DNA of 64,000 nucleotides from positions 4,843-68,842 of the forward strand of contig FR902233.1 of the NCBI GenBank assembly GCA_000438415.1, given 5' to 3'. The notes below the pieces were generated by a model. The model saw nothing but the letters and a program-made list of their open reading frames with translations. It ran no database searches and was not told where the DNA came from. This document shows, piece by piece, positions 52,478 through 61,290 of the stretch (the stretch's first letter is position 1; each line of letters starts with the position of its first letter). The translations under genes were made by a program, and so were the position numbers. This DNA is from Clostridium sp. CAG:628 (GTDB taxonomy: Bacteria > Bacillota_I > Bacilli_A > RF39 > UBA660).

Positions 52478-54427
52478 TCACCTTTTAATCCTCTCTTCTT
52501 CGTTTTTTATTAAGTTATGTACTATAATTCCCTTACTAACATCTAACCTAACTGAAGCATACTCTTTAATTTCCAAAATATACTCACTATTAATTGGTTC
52601 ACTAGTTAAAGAAACATATTCATCCCTTAAATTATTATAAAACACTTTATTAGTAATAATATCTCCGTTTGGAAAAACAACTATCTTAGAATTATTACTA
52701 AAAATATCATTTCCAAGTGGATACCTATAACTTAAATTAAACATATTACTAACTGTAGGATAAACATCCCACATCCCAACAACATCTTTAACCTCACTAC
52801 TAATTATACCATCACTTGATAATATAATCAAAGGCGTATTTTTTAACATATCATATTGATAATTATCTAAATTAACATAAGTTGGATCATCCACACTTTT
52901 ATAGTCATCAGTTACTTCATTATAATTATATAAAAGATTAAAATTCTTCTTACCTAATTTAGCCTCATGATCTCCATATAAAATAAATACTGTATCTTTA
53001 TCAAGCCCATTCTTTTTAATCATATCAAAGAAATATCCTAAACACTTATCAGCATAATGAGCACTCTTTAAATAATTACCCATTTCAGTATCATTTAAAT
53101 ACCCCAAATCAATATTTCCATATTTAGTAACATCATCGAATGGACTATGATTACTCAAAGTAATAATTTTACCCATATACTTATCATGTGACTCATTAAT
53201 ATTTTTTAAAATAGGAATAATTTGTTCAAAGAAAGACCTATCACTTAACCCAAGTCCTACGAAATCTTCACTTTTCTTATCAGTAGGAATATTATAATAC
53301 GCGCCATCAAAGAAATCTTGATATCCTAAAGTATTATACATATTCTTTCTATTCCAGTATGACCCATCATTAGCATGCATTGCAAAAGTATAATAACCTT
53401 TTTCTTTAAAAGCATTCTCCATTGTTTCATACTTTCTATTATAATAGTTAACAAATACCGTACCTAAAGAATTTGGTAATAAACCAGTACTTAAAGTAAA
53501 CTCACTATCACTACTTGTCCCTATACTAATTTGAGGATAAAACTTACTGAAATACATGCCTTCCTTACTAAGTTTATTTATATTAGGAGTAATCTCCACT
53601 CCATTAACCTTTAAATCAATTAAAAAGTTTTGAATACTCTCCATATGAATAAATATAACATTCATGTCTTCAAATACATTAGTATATTTATTAGTATCAT
53701 ACTTTCTTCCTTTACTATAAAACTCTAAAAAAGTATTAGTACTTTCATCATATCCAAACATAGGACTTACTGTAGGAACTATACTAACAACTAGATCACT
53801 AACAGTATAAGTATAAATTCCAAACCTTTTAACAACTGCATCTCTATTCCATAACTTAACAAGTTTACTTCCATCACTCTTAGTCATTGTTAAACTAACT
53901 AGTATGCAAAGAACAATTGCAGATAAACAAGTTCTTTTAAACATAAGTTTACCTCTCTCATCCTTTCCTACTTTATAATAATAATTTTTCTTAACTAAAT
54001 ACTTATTAACAAAAATAAGACTAATAGGTGCTATTAAATATACAAAATATTCTAAACTAAGCCTAGTAGTAACAGAATTACTCACCTGTCCAAACATACT
54101 CATAGTACCAATTAAACTCACTGTTACATAATTAGTATAAAACATATAATAAATAGAATTAATAACACAAATCAAAGTAAAAATAATACTAACTGTTAAA
54201 AAATACTTATACTGCTTTGTAGGCTTAAAAAGATAACCAAACGACCCAACTATCAAAATTACAATTAAATCGAAAAGAATAGGTCTAAAATCACTCACAA
54301 AACCCATAGTAAGACATCTTAATAAAGAAGAAATTACTAAAGAAGACAAAGTATAAGATAAAAACAAAATATTAGTACTATAGTACTTCTTAAACTTTTC
54401 TCTAAAATTTAAAACAATACTCTTCAT
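52478..54427 (-). CDS. LtaS-like sulfatase-family phosphoglycerol transferase
   Basis: The 649-residue protein has five N-terminal membrane helices and an outer sulfatase domain. Key features are NVIFIHMESIQNFL (metal Glu), the nucleophile Thr in IGTSSDSEFT, SNHSPFDD and FILYGDHEAKLGK. Layout and length fit lipoteichoic acid synthase. It polymerises glycerol phosphate from phosphatidylglycerol at the membrane surface, releasing diacylglycerol, which the kinase at 19099 could recycle. It heads the operon running through tilS and ftsH. Confidence 0.9.
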   Translation of the reverse strand: MKSIVLNFREKFKKYYSTNILFLSYTLSSLVISSLLRCLTMGFVSDFRPILFDLIVILIVGSFGYLFKPTKQYKYFLTVSIIFTLICVINSIYYMFYTNYVTVSLIGTMSMFGQVSNSVTTRLSLEYFVYLIAPISLIFVNKYLVKKNYYYKVGKDERGKLMFKRTCLSAIVLCILVSLTMTKSDGSKLVKLWNRDAVVKRFGIYTYTVSDLVVSIVPTVSPMFGYDESTNTFLEFYSKGRKYDTNKYTNVFEDMNVIFIHMESIQNFLIDLKVNGVEITPNINKLSKEGMYFSKFYPQISIGTSSDSEFTLSTGLLPNSLGTVFVNYYNRKYETMENAFKEKGYYTFAMHANDGSYWNRKNMYNTLGYQDFFDGAYYNIPTDKKSEDFVGLGLSDRSFFEQIIPILKNINESHDKYMGKIITLSNHSPFDDVTKYGNIDLGYLNDTEMGNYLKSAHYADKCLGYFFDMIKKNGLDKDTVFILYGDHEAKLGKKNFNLLYNYNEVTDDYKSVDDPTYVNLDNYQYDMLKNTPLIILSSDGIISSEVKDVVGMWDVYPTVSNMFNLSYRYPLGNDIFSNNSKIVVFPNGDIITNKVFYNNLRDEYVSLTSEPINSEYILEIKEYASVRLDVSKGIIVHNLIKNEEERIKR

Positions 54428-54506
54428 ATAATCATTCCCTCAAGAGTATTTTACCAAATTTATAACAAAAAGTCATTAATTACACATAAATTTCACTATT
54501 CTTTCA

Positions 54507-54532
54507 CAAAAAAAGATGTTAAACTAACATCT
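54507..54532 (-). terminator. terminator of the 54531 gene
   Basis: AGATGTTA/TAACATCT with a 3-nt loop and a T7 run on the minus strand. Confidence 0.85.
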
Positions 54533-55148
54533 AACTTGTAGGTTCACTCTTTGTACCGTTAGGATTCTTAGTATTATAATAAATTTTATCACCATCTCCT
54601 CCTAAATCAGCATACAAAGTTCCATTAAATTTCTTACCTTGATCATAATTTTGTAAACTATCTTTATTAGGTAAACTAATTGTCATAGTATATTCAAAAG
54701 TCTGAGCACTTTTACTTGCAGAAATAGTTTTCTCAACAACAACAACACTTTCACTAATAGGATTTCCTTCACTATCTAAACTACTTGTAGGAACTTTACC
54801 AGTAATAACACTAGTTTTAGCACCATCTCCAGTAATATTCCACTCCAAATCACTAAATGTATTAATATAATCAAGTCTAATATAAACAGTATTACTAACA
54901 TCTCTAGCAGGAACACTTATTGTAAACTTTTTAGTACCAACATATCCAGGAACAATATCAGTATTATTATCAAAATCATTTCCACCATCAAAAGTAATAT
55001 TTCCAACTTTCATAGTTCCAAAACCAACTGACCCAGCATTTCCATTCATTCTAGTAGTAAAGAAAGAAAATGTAACACCTATAACTGCAACAAGTATTAT
55101 TAGAATACTAAGAACAGTTAATAATATATCTTTATTCTTACTTTTCAT
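54531..55148 (-). CDS. TasA/CalY-like surface protein (paralogue 1)
   Basis: The 205-residue protein begins with a SipW-type anchor (ILLTVLSILIILVAVIGVTF) followed by SFFTTRMNGNAG. An outer beta domain follows, with FDGGNDFDNNTDIVPGYVG, KFTISVPARDVSNTVYIRLD and FEYTMTISLPNKDS, ending in YYNTKNPNGT. The last piece also occurs in paralogues 3 and 4. These features match TasA/CalY-type fibre or matrix proteins. It lies 8 bp after paralogue 2, in one transcript. Confidence 0.75.
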   Translation of the reverse strand: MKSKNKDILLTVLSILIILVAVIGVTFSFFTTRMNGNAGSVGFGTMKVGNITFDGGNDFDNNTDIVPGYVGTKKFTISVPARDVSNTVYIRLDYINTFSDLEWNITGDGAKTSVITGKVPTSSLDSEGNPISESVVVVEKTISASKSAQTFEYTMTISLPNKDSLQNYDQGKKFNGTLYADLGGDGDKIYYNTKNPNGTKSEPTS

Positions 55149-55156
55149 TCTAACAC

Positions 55157-55726
55157 CTACTCTCCTTTAGCAATAACTTTTGCTTTGAAAGTTTTACCTT
55201 TCAAATCATCTTGATTATTGCCATTCTCTTTAAATTTAATATTTAAAGTATATTTATGAGTTACTCCAGTATTAATTGTTCCATGTCCTATAAGAGTATT
55301 AGTATTTGGTACAATCATTTCACTACCCACACTAACCAGTTTATTAGTATCACTCTCTTTTATTAAATTTCCATTTAAATAACTCTCTCCTATTAAAGTA
55401 TAAACAAAATTTGAATCATTTATTTCATTAGTTAAAACATCCCAATACAAAGAATATCTACCAACAGCATTCTCATCTTTACTAATATTAACAATTTCAA
55501 ATGTCATATCATTACTCCAACCAGGTAAAATATCAATATCATTAATATTATTAGTATCCTTAAACATAGCACTTACATAAGGAGTTTTAACATTTACTTC
55601 ACCATTGTTATCATTACCATTTACCTTATAATAAACTATAGCAAGAGAAGCACCAATTGCTACTAAAATAAATAATAATACAACTATAATAGCATATATA
55701 TATGTTTTAATATCTTTTTCTTTCAT
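55157..55726 (-). CDS. TasA/CalY-like surface protein (paralogue 2)
   Basis: The 189-residue protein has an N-terminal helix (YAIIVVLLFILVAIGASLAI) and an outer domain with SAMFKDTNNINDIDILPGWS, MTFEIVNISK and HKYTLNIKFKENG. The ILPGW motif and the strand order match the C-terminal domains of the two repeat proteins at 57264 and 59002. It is therefore the minimal form of this shared domain. It has its own promoter at 55751-55779. Confidence 0.7.
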   Translation of the reverse strand: MKEKDIKTYIYAIIVVLLFILVAIGASLAIVYYKVNGNDNNGEVNVKTPYVSAMFKDTNNINDIDILPGWSNDMTFEIVNISKDENAVGRYSLYWDVLTNEINDSNFVYTLIGESYLNGNLIKESDTNKLVSVGSEMIVPNTNTLIGHGTINTGVTHKYTLNIKFKENGNNQDDLKGKTFKAKVIAKGE

Positions 55727-55750
55727 AAACTATCACCATATTCTATTAAT

Positions 55751-55779
55751 ATAATACCAAAATTTAAGAAAAATTACAA
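55751..55779 (-). promoter_or_regulatory. promoter of the 55157-54531 pair
   Basis: On the minus strand TTGTAA (55774-55779), a 17-bp spacer and TATTAT (55751-55756). Confidence 0.65.
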
Positions 55780-55787
55780 CATATAAA

Positions 55788-55815
55788 ATAAAAAAAGTTA
55801 GAAAAAATCTAACTT
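55788..55815 (-). terminator. terminator of the 55825 gene
   Basis: AAGTTAGA/TCTAACTT with a 5-nt loop and a T7 run on the minus strand. Confidence 0.85.
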
Positions 55816-55824
55816 AATTTAATA

Positions 55825-56415
55825 TTAATTAGAACCAGTAGGTGCAGTTGTTGTACCTTTTGGATTAGCAGCATTATAGTAAACTGTTTCACCTTCAGTA
55901 GCACAAGTTACTGTACCAGCAATAGTTTTACCTTGTTGAGTACCTTGATCAGCACCAGTTTCTGGGAAACTTAAAGTATAAGTCATAGTTGCTGTTTGTT
56001 TAGTTGCACTTTTAGCTAAAGTACCACTTGCTATAACAGTATTAGTTGCACCAGTTTTTAACTTACCATTTACAGTAGTTTGAGCATTAGTTCCAGCTAC
56101 AGTTAATGTTAAATCTGTAAGTGGGTTTTCAGTCATATTTAATGTACAAGTGTATTTTACATCATAGTCTGATGGCTCTAATTCTACTGTAACAGTTTTA
56201 GCTTCACTTGTCCATCCAGGTAATACGGCTGTACCACTAACACTTTGAGCAGTAAAACTAGCAGCACCGATTTTAGCAGTTGTAGCTTTAACAGTTCCTT
56301 GAGTACCACCCATACTAGTTGTAAAGTATGCGAATGTAGCACCAATGATAGCTACTAATAATGTTGCAATTCCTATTACTGATAAGAAAATAGTTTGTCC
56401 TTTATTTTCTGTCAT
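55825..56415 (-). CDS. TasA/CalY-like surface protein (paralogue 3)
   Basis: The 196-residue protein has a membrane segment IATLLVAIIGATFAYFTTSM followed by GGTQGTV. The outer domain contains VLPGWTSEAKTVTVELEPSD, a disulfide-capable cysteine pair (TCTLNM and GTVTCATEG) and the tail YYNAANPKGT. The first 40 residues are nearly identical to paralogue 4, also in DNA. Its coding sequence is less AT-rich than the neighbours, which hints at high expression. A single-gene unit. Confidence 0.8.
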   Translation of the reverse strand: MTENKGQTIFLSVIGIATLLVAIIGATFAYFTTSMGGTQGTVKATTAKIGAASFTAQSVSGTAVLPGWTSEAKTVTVELEPSDYDVKYTCTLNMTENPLTDLTLTVAGTNAQTTVNGKLKTGATNTVIASGTLAKSATKQTATMTYTLSFPETGADQGTQQGKTIAGTVTCATEGETVYYNAANPKGTTTAPTGSN

Positions 56416-56442
56416 TTTTTATTCTTCCTCCTCTACAATAAA

Positions 56443-56471
56443 ATTGTATCAAAATTCAAACAATAAATCAA
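56443..56471 (-). promoter_or_regulatory. promoter of paralogue 3
   Basis: On the minus strand TTGATT (56466-56471), a 17-bp spacer and TACAAT (56443-56448). Confidence 0.7.
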
Positions 56472-56491
56472 TAGACATTATTATAGTTTAC

Positions 56492-56521
56492 AAAAAAACT
56501 CCAATTATTCACTAATTGAAG
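56492..56521 (-). terminator. terminator of paralogue 4
   Basis: AACT, one mismatch, CAATTA with TAATTG, mismatch, AGTT, then a T7 run on the minus strand. Confidence 0.75.
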
Positions 56522-56564
56522 TTAATTTTTGTTAATAATCGTAAATTAACTATGTTAATTCAAA

Positions 56565-57143
56565 CTATTGTGCTTTTGGTTTTTCTGTTGTTCCACCTGG
56601 ATTAGCAGCATTATAATATACTGTACCAGCAGCAGTAGAACATTTAACTACACCAGCAATAGTTGCACCTTGTTGACCATCTTGAGCTGTACCAGTTTCA
56701 GTGAAAGTTAAAGTATAAGTCATAGTTTTACTTTCACCAGACTTTAAAGTACCTTCAGCAATTTTAGTTTCAGTTTCACCTGTAGCTAAAGTTTTAGTAG
56801 CAGCAGCAACAGCACCATCACCAGCTACAGCTAATTTTAAGTCAGTAAGTGGGTTAGCAGTCATAGTTAATACACAAGTGTAATTAACGTCAACGTCTGA
56901 CTCTCCTAAAGTAACTGTAACATTTTTTGCTTCACTTGTCCATCCAGGTAATACAGCTGTAGCACTAACGCTTTCAGCAGTAAATGAAGATGAACCTAAT
57001 TTAGCAGTTGTAGCATTAACAGTTCCTTGAGTACCACCCATACTAGTTGTAAAGTATGCGAATGTAGCACCAATAATAGCTACTAATAATGTTGCAATTC
57101 CAATTACTGATAAGAAAATAGTTTGTCCTTTGTTTTCTCCCAT
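56565..57143 (-). CDS. TasA/CalY-like surface protein (paralogue 4)
   Basis: The 192-residue protein shares the paralogue 3 layout: IATLLVAIIGATFAYFTTSM, VLPGWTSEAKNVTV, a cysteine pair (YTCVLTM and VVKCSTA) and the tail YYNAANPGGT. The SipW-like signal suggests export by the Sec path with a special signal peptidase, but no sipW is in the window. An AAGGAGG precedes the ATG, and its promoter is at 57170-57198. Confidence 0.8.
   Translation of the reverse strand: MGENKGQTIFLSVIGIATLLVAIIGATFAYFTTSMGGTQGTVNATTAKLGSSSFTAESVSATAVLPGWTSEAKNVTVTLGESDVDVNYTCVLTMTANPLTDLKLAVAGDGAVAAATKTLATGETETKIAEGTLKSGESKTMTYTLTFTETGTAQDGQQGATIAGVVKCSTAAGTVYYNAANPGGTTEKPKAQ
57019..57143 (-). repeat. near-identical 125-bp direct repeat (with 56291-56415)
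   Basis: The 5' ends of paralogues 3 and 4 match over about 125 bp with only a few base differences, which points to recent duplication or gene conversion. Confidence 0.85.
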
Positions 57144-57169
57144 AGTTCTTTACCTCCTTTACAATAAAA

Positions 57170-57198
57170 ATTCTACCAATTTTTTAAGATAAAATCAA
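57170..57198 (-). promoter_or_regulatory. promoter of paralogue 4
   Basis: On the minus strand TTGATT (57193-57198), a 17-bp spacer and TAGAAT (57170-57175). Confidence 0.75.
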
Positions 57199-57238
57199 GT
57201 GCTTTTTATATTATTTTTTATTTTTTTCGCAATATTTA

Positions 57239-57261
57239 CAAAAAGCCTCAAAAGAGGCTTT
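57239..57261 (-). terminator. terminator of the 57264 gene
   Basis: AAAGCCTC/GAGGCTTT with a TTTT loop and a TTTTT run on the minus strand. Confidence 0.85.
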
Positions 57262-57263
57262 CA

Positions 57264-58928
57264 CTAATTGGGCTTAACTTCTAATACAGAATAAAATAAC
57301 TTACCATCATCATAATTATTTAGAGGTTTATAAACATAATTAAGCACAATTTCATTTTTAGAATTAGCTTTAACTATTAATTCTTTAACTATAGCTTGAC
57401 CATTATTAACTGGATAAGGTAATTGATTATTCAAATTAACCAATTGTTTACCATCAACTATTAATTCATAATAAGGTCTGTTTCCATAACCAAAATTATT
57501 TATTACATCATTCCAAATAATATCATATGTTATATCCTCATTGGTATTATTAGTAACTGTTAATTTTTTAGTTTTTTTCCATCCATTAGCAATCTTATCT
57601 TTAGAAAAATCTACATTATCTAAATAACTAACTTTAATAGTTTTATCACTAATACTAACATTAGTATTTTCAGATAAAGACTTAAATAATACACTTGTAT
57701 CAATCCTATTAGAATCAATTATTCCATCAAAATCAATATCAATATTAGCATCAACTATCTTATCTCCATCTAAGTCAATGTTAATATCATACTTTCCATC
57801 TCCATCTATATCTATGTTATATTCAGGCATTCCTTTAACATTATTATTAATATAACAATTTAATATACATTTACCAGTACTATCTAATTGATTAGTTAAA
57901 TTAAAGTCTGCTACTCCATCATTATTTGTATCAACATTAATATCAGCTTTCAAGTCTCCATTAACATCTAAATTAATATCTGGTTTCCCATCATTATCAA
58001 TATCACAATTAATATCACATATACCATCATTATTTGTATCAACATTTAAGTTTGGTTTCCCATTTCCAGTGGTATCTATATTTAACTTAGGTACTTTTAC
58101 ATCATCTATATATATGTTAATATCAGCTATTCCATCTCCGTCTAAATCAATGTTAGTTTCAGGCCATCCATTATTATCAACATCACAGTTTAAAACACAT
58201 TTACCAGTATTATCTAATTGATTAATTAAATTAAAGTCTGCTACTCCATCATTATCCAAGTCTACATTAAATACAGGTGTAACATAATCACTTCCATAAT
58301 TAATATTAATATCTGGTATACCATCATTATTTGTATCAACATTAATATCAGGTTTTAAATCTCCATTTTGATCTAAATTAACTGTTGCATATCTATTACC
58401 TAAAAAATCACAATTAATATCACACTTTCCATCACCAGTTAAATCAATATTTAAATCAACTATTCCATCTCCATCAAAATCCACATTTATATCAGGCTTA
58501 TTATCTTTATCAGTATCACAATTAATATCACACTTTCCATCATTATTTGTATCTTGATTAATTAAATTAAAGTCAGGTTTTAAGTCTCCATTAGTATCCA
58601 CATTAAAATAAGAAACAATAATATTTTTATAACCAATATTATAGTCAGGTTTATTATCTCTATTAGTATCACAGTTAACATTACATATCTTATCACCATC
58701 AGTATCTACATTTAAGTCAGGCCATCCATCACCATTAGTATCTACATTTAAGTTCTTATTTTTAATTACAAAATAATTCATAACTATATAAGAAGTAACT
58801 GCAGTAACACCAATAAATAATATAAACATAAACACTAAAAGAACAGTTTTGCCTTTCTTTTTAGGCTTAGCCTCCTCAAAATACAGCTTTTCTTTCTCAA
58901 TTATTTTATTCTTCTCCTCTTCTGTCAT
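57264..58928 (-). CDS. surface protein with Asp/Asn repeat stalk and TasA-like C-terminal domain (paralogue 5)
   Basis: The 554-residue protein has a short cytosolic part (EEEKNKIIEKEKLYFEEA), a membrane helix and a repeat region of about 350 residues. Repeats of 12 follow the form NVDTNNDGxPDIN, like thrombospondin type 3 calcium loops, with some CDINC cysteine versions. The C-terminal domain (KIANGWKKTKKLTVTN, then LYKPLNN-type strands) matches the PGW domain of the neighbours. ATG 58928 has GGAGGAG upstream; the frame to 59012 was rejected. Confidence 0.75.
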   Translation of the reverse strand: MTEEEKNKIIEKEKLYFEEAKPKKKGKTVLLVFMFILFIGVTAVTSYIVMNYFVIKNKNLNVDTNGDGWPDLNVDTDGDKICNVNCDTNRDNKPDYNIGYKNIIVSYFNVDTNGDLKPDFNLINQDTNNDGKCDINCDTDKDNKPDINVDFDGDGIVDLNIDLTGDGKCDINCDFLGNRYATVNLDQNGDLKPDINVDTNNDGIPDININYGSDYVTPVFNVDLDNDGVADFNLINQLDNTGKCVLNCDVDNNGWPETNIDLDGDGIADINIYIDDVKVPKLNIDTTGNGKPNLNVDTNNDGICDINCDIDNDGKPDINLDVNGDLKADINVDTNNDGVADFNLTNQLDSTGKCILNCYINNNVKGMPEYNIDIDGDGKYDINIDLDGDKIVDANIDIDFDGIIDSNRIDTSVLFKSLSENTNVSISDKTIKVSYLDNVDFSKDKIANGWKKTKKLTVTNNTNEDITYDIIWNDVINNFGYGNRPYYELIVDGKQLVNLNNQLPYPVNNGQAIVKELIVKANSKNEIVLNYVYKPLNNYDDGKLFYSVLEVKPN

Positions 58929-59001
58929 AACTCCTCCTATTCTATTTATAATATTAACACATTTTAAAGAAAAACTCCACACAAAATAAAAGAAAATGCA
59001 C

Positions 59002-61218
59002 TTAGTGTACATTCTCTATTTGTATCTTTGTATAAAAATTCTTTCCTTTATCAATATCTTGATTAACATCACTATCTTTAAACATTAACTTAAACATATA
59101 AGTATGAGTTTCACCTGGTTTAATAATAATACTTTTTAACATGACACCATCTTTATAAGGTGCTCTTGCTGTATTAATATCTATCAAAGTTTTATTATCT
59201 TTAATAAGTCCATAATATAAATTATTAGTTGTAGAAAATTCATTCTTAACACTTGTAAAATTAATATTATAAGTTAAAGTAACTGCACTAGTATTAGTTA
59301 TCTCAAATACCTTACTAGCACTCCATCCAGGATAAATATTAACATTCTTTAAATCTGTAATATCTTTAAAAGTTAAAATATACTCATCATTCTTTCCAAT
59401 ATCAACAGGTCCACCACAATTCTTGTCGCATATTCCATCTCCATTAGTATCACAATTCTTGTCACACTTACCGTCTCCATCAATATCACAGTTTAAATCA
59501 CATTTACCGTCTCCATTAGAGTCACAATTCTTATCACATACTCCATCGTTATTAGTATCACAGTTCTTGTCACACTTTCCATCATTATCTGTATCACAGT
59601 TTATTTTACATGTGTCATTCTCTTTGCCATCGCAATTCTTATCACATATACCATCCCCATCAGTGTCACAATTTTTGTCACATACTCCATCATTATTAGT
59701 ATCACAATTTAGTTCACACTTTCCATCGTTATCAGCATCACAATTTCTCTTACATTTATCACTGCCTGCATCACAATTATAATCGCATTTTCCATCACCA
59801 TTAGCATCACAATTTTTATCACATTTGCCATCATTATCAGTATCACAATTTCTGTCACACTTACCGTCTCCATTAGTGTCACAATTTATTTTACATACAT
59901 CATTTTCTTTACCATCACAATTCTTATCACATATGCCATCATTATCAGTGTCACAGTTCTTATCACACTTTCCATCGTTATCAGTATCACAATTTAAATC
60001 GCACTTCCCATCTCCATTTAAATCGCAATTCTTAAGACAAACATCATTATTTTCAGTACAATTGTAATCACATTTTCCATCTCCATTAACATCACAATTC
60101 TTGTCACACTTTCCGTCTCCATCTGTGTCACAATTTTTGTCACATTTTCCATCTCCATTAAAGTCACAATTTAACTTGCATGAATCGTTCTCATTACCAT
60201 CACACTTCTTATCACATATACCATCATTATTAGTGTCACAGTTCTTATCACACTTTCCATTATTATTAGTATCACAATTTAAATCACACTTACCGTCTCC
60301 ATTATAGTCACAGTTTTTGTCACACTTACCATCCCCATCAGTATCACAATTAACTAAACATAAATCTTTTCCAGTATTACCACATTTAACATTACAAATA
60401 CCATCGTTATCAGTGTCACAATTCTTATCACACTTACCATTTCCTTTAGTATCACAATTTAACTCGCAATACCCATCTCCATCAACATCACAGTTTCTGT
60501 CACATACTCCATCTTTATTATCATCGCAGTTTCTGTCACATTTACCGTCTCCATTAGTATCACAATTTATTTTACATACATCATTTTCTTTTCCAGTACA
60601 ATTTTTATCACATATTCCATCTTTATCTTCATCTAAATTTGTATCTGGTTTTCCATCTTTATCAGTATCACAATTTAAATCGCACTTCCCATCTCCATTA
60701 ACATCACAGTTAACATCACACTTACCATCTTTATCAGTATCACAGTTTAAATCACATATTCCGTCATCGTCAAAATCTATATTTGTATCAGGATATCCAT
60801 CGTTATTTGTATCACAATTCTTAATACACTTTCCATCTTCATCTTTAACATTTATTAAATTCTTATCAGGTTTCCCATCTCCATCAGTATCTATATTAAA
60901 GTAAGGCTTAAGTACTTTCTTATATCCAACATTTAAATCAGGTTTTCCATTCCCACTAGTGTCACAGTTAACATCACATTTTCCATCATTATCTAAGTCT
61001 ACATTAAGGTCAGCTATCCCATCCCAATCAGTATCTATATTTAATCTATGTTTATAAATCTTAAAATAATTATACACAGAAAAACTAGCACTACCTATTG
61101 CAATTAATAATAGTATCAAAAGTAATATAATTATAATAACTCTCTTCTTCTTTTTATCTTCAGGTTCTACAAAATAAAGACCTTCTTCTTCTATGATTTT
61201 CTTTTCATCATCATTCAT
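59002..61218 (-). CDS. surface protein with long Cys-rich Asp repeat stalk (paralogue 6)
   Basis: The 738-residue protein has an N-terminal cytosolic piece (DDEKKIIEEEGLYFVEPE), one membrane helix and a repeat region of about 540 residues. Repeats such as DTNGDGKCDKNC number about 39 CxxNC units, giving nearly 80 cysteines, so a calcium-bound, disulfide-linked rod is likely. The C-terminal domain begins LTFKDITDLKNVNIYPGWSA and matches paralogue 2. ATG 61218 with AGGG upstream is preferred over a GTG at 61227. A surface fibre or adhesin is an inference. Confidence 0.78.
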   Translation of the reverse strand: MNDDEKKIIEEEGLYFVEPEDKKKKRVIIIILLLILLLIAIGSASFSVYNYFKIYKHRLNIDTDWDGIADLNVDLDNDGKCDVNCDTSGNGKPDLNVGYKKVLKPYFNIDTDGDGKPDKNLINVKDEDGKCIKNCDTNNDGYPDTNIDFDDDGICDLNCDTDKDGKCDVNCDVNGDGKCDLNCDTDKDGKPDTNLDEDKDGICDKNCTGKENDVCKINCDTNGDGKCDRNCDDNKDGVCDRNCDVDGDGYCELNCDTKGNGKCDKNCDTDNDGICNVKCGNTGKDLCLVNCDTDGDGKCDKNCDYNGDGKCDLNCDTNNNGKCDKNCDTNNDGICDKKCDGNENDSCKLNCDFNGDGKCDKNCDTDGDGKCDKNCDVNGDGKCDYNCTENNDVCLKNCDLNGDGKCDLNCDTDNDGKCDKNCDTDNDGICDKNCDGKENDVCKINCDTNGDGKCDRNCDTDNDGKCDKNCDANGDGKCDYNCDAGSDKCKRNCDADNDGKCELNCDTNNDGVCDKNCDTDGDGICDKNCDGKENDTCKINCDTDNDGKCDKNCDTNNDGVCDKNCDSNGDGKCDLNCDIDGDGKCDKNCDTNGDGICDKNCGGPVDIGKNDEYILTFKDITDLKNVNIYPGWSASKVFEITNTSAVTLTYNINFTSVKNEFSTTNNLYYGLIKDNKTLIDINTARAPYKDGVMLKSIIIKPGETHTYMFKLMFKDSDVNQDIDKGKNFYTKIQIENVH
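59415..61040 (-). repeat. tandem 36-bp-type coding repeats
   Basis: The DNA of the stalk is a long array of units of about 36 bp, with a higher-order pattern in which an ENDxCKINC block recurs. It encodes the Asp/Cys repeats. The opposite strand gives several long but spurious frames. Confidence 0.85.
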
Positions 61219-61248
61219 TAAAATCACACCCTATCTTCTTACAATAAA

Positions 61249-61277
61249 ATAATACCACATTTATCAAATTAAATCAA
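61249..61277 (-). promoter_or_regulatory. promoter of paralogue 6
   Basis: On the minus strand TTGATT (61272-61277), a 17-bp spacer and TATTAT (61249-61254), the same -35 as paralogues 3 and 4. Confidence 0.7.
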
Positions 61278-61290
61278 ATATAAAAAAAGA

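Noticed and set aside
59423..60904. Long plus-strand frames with repeated SQFLSH-type residues
   Set aside because: They are the antisense of the Asp/Cys repeat gene; they have no ribosome-binding sites and their composition follows from the repeats.
59415..61040. Regular repeats that could suggest a CRISPR array
   Set aside because: The units are coding, in frame, vary at third positions and lack unique spacers; no cas genes are present.
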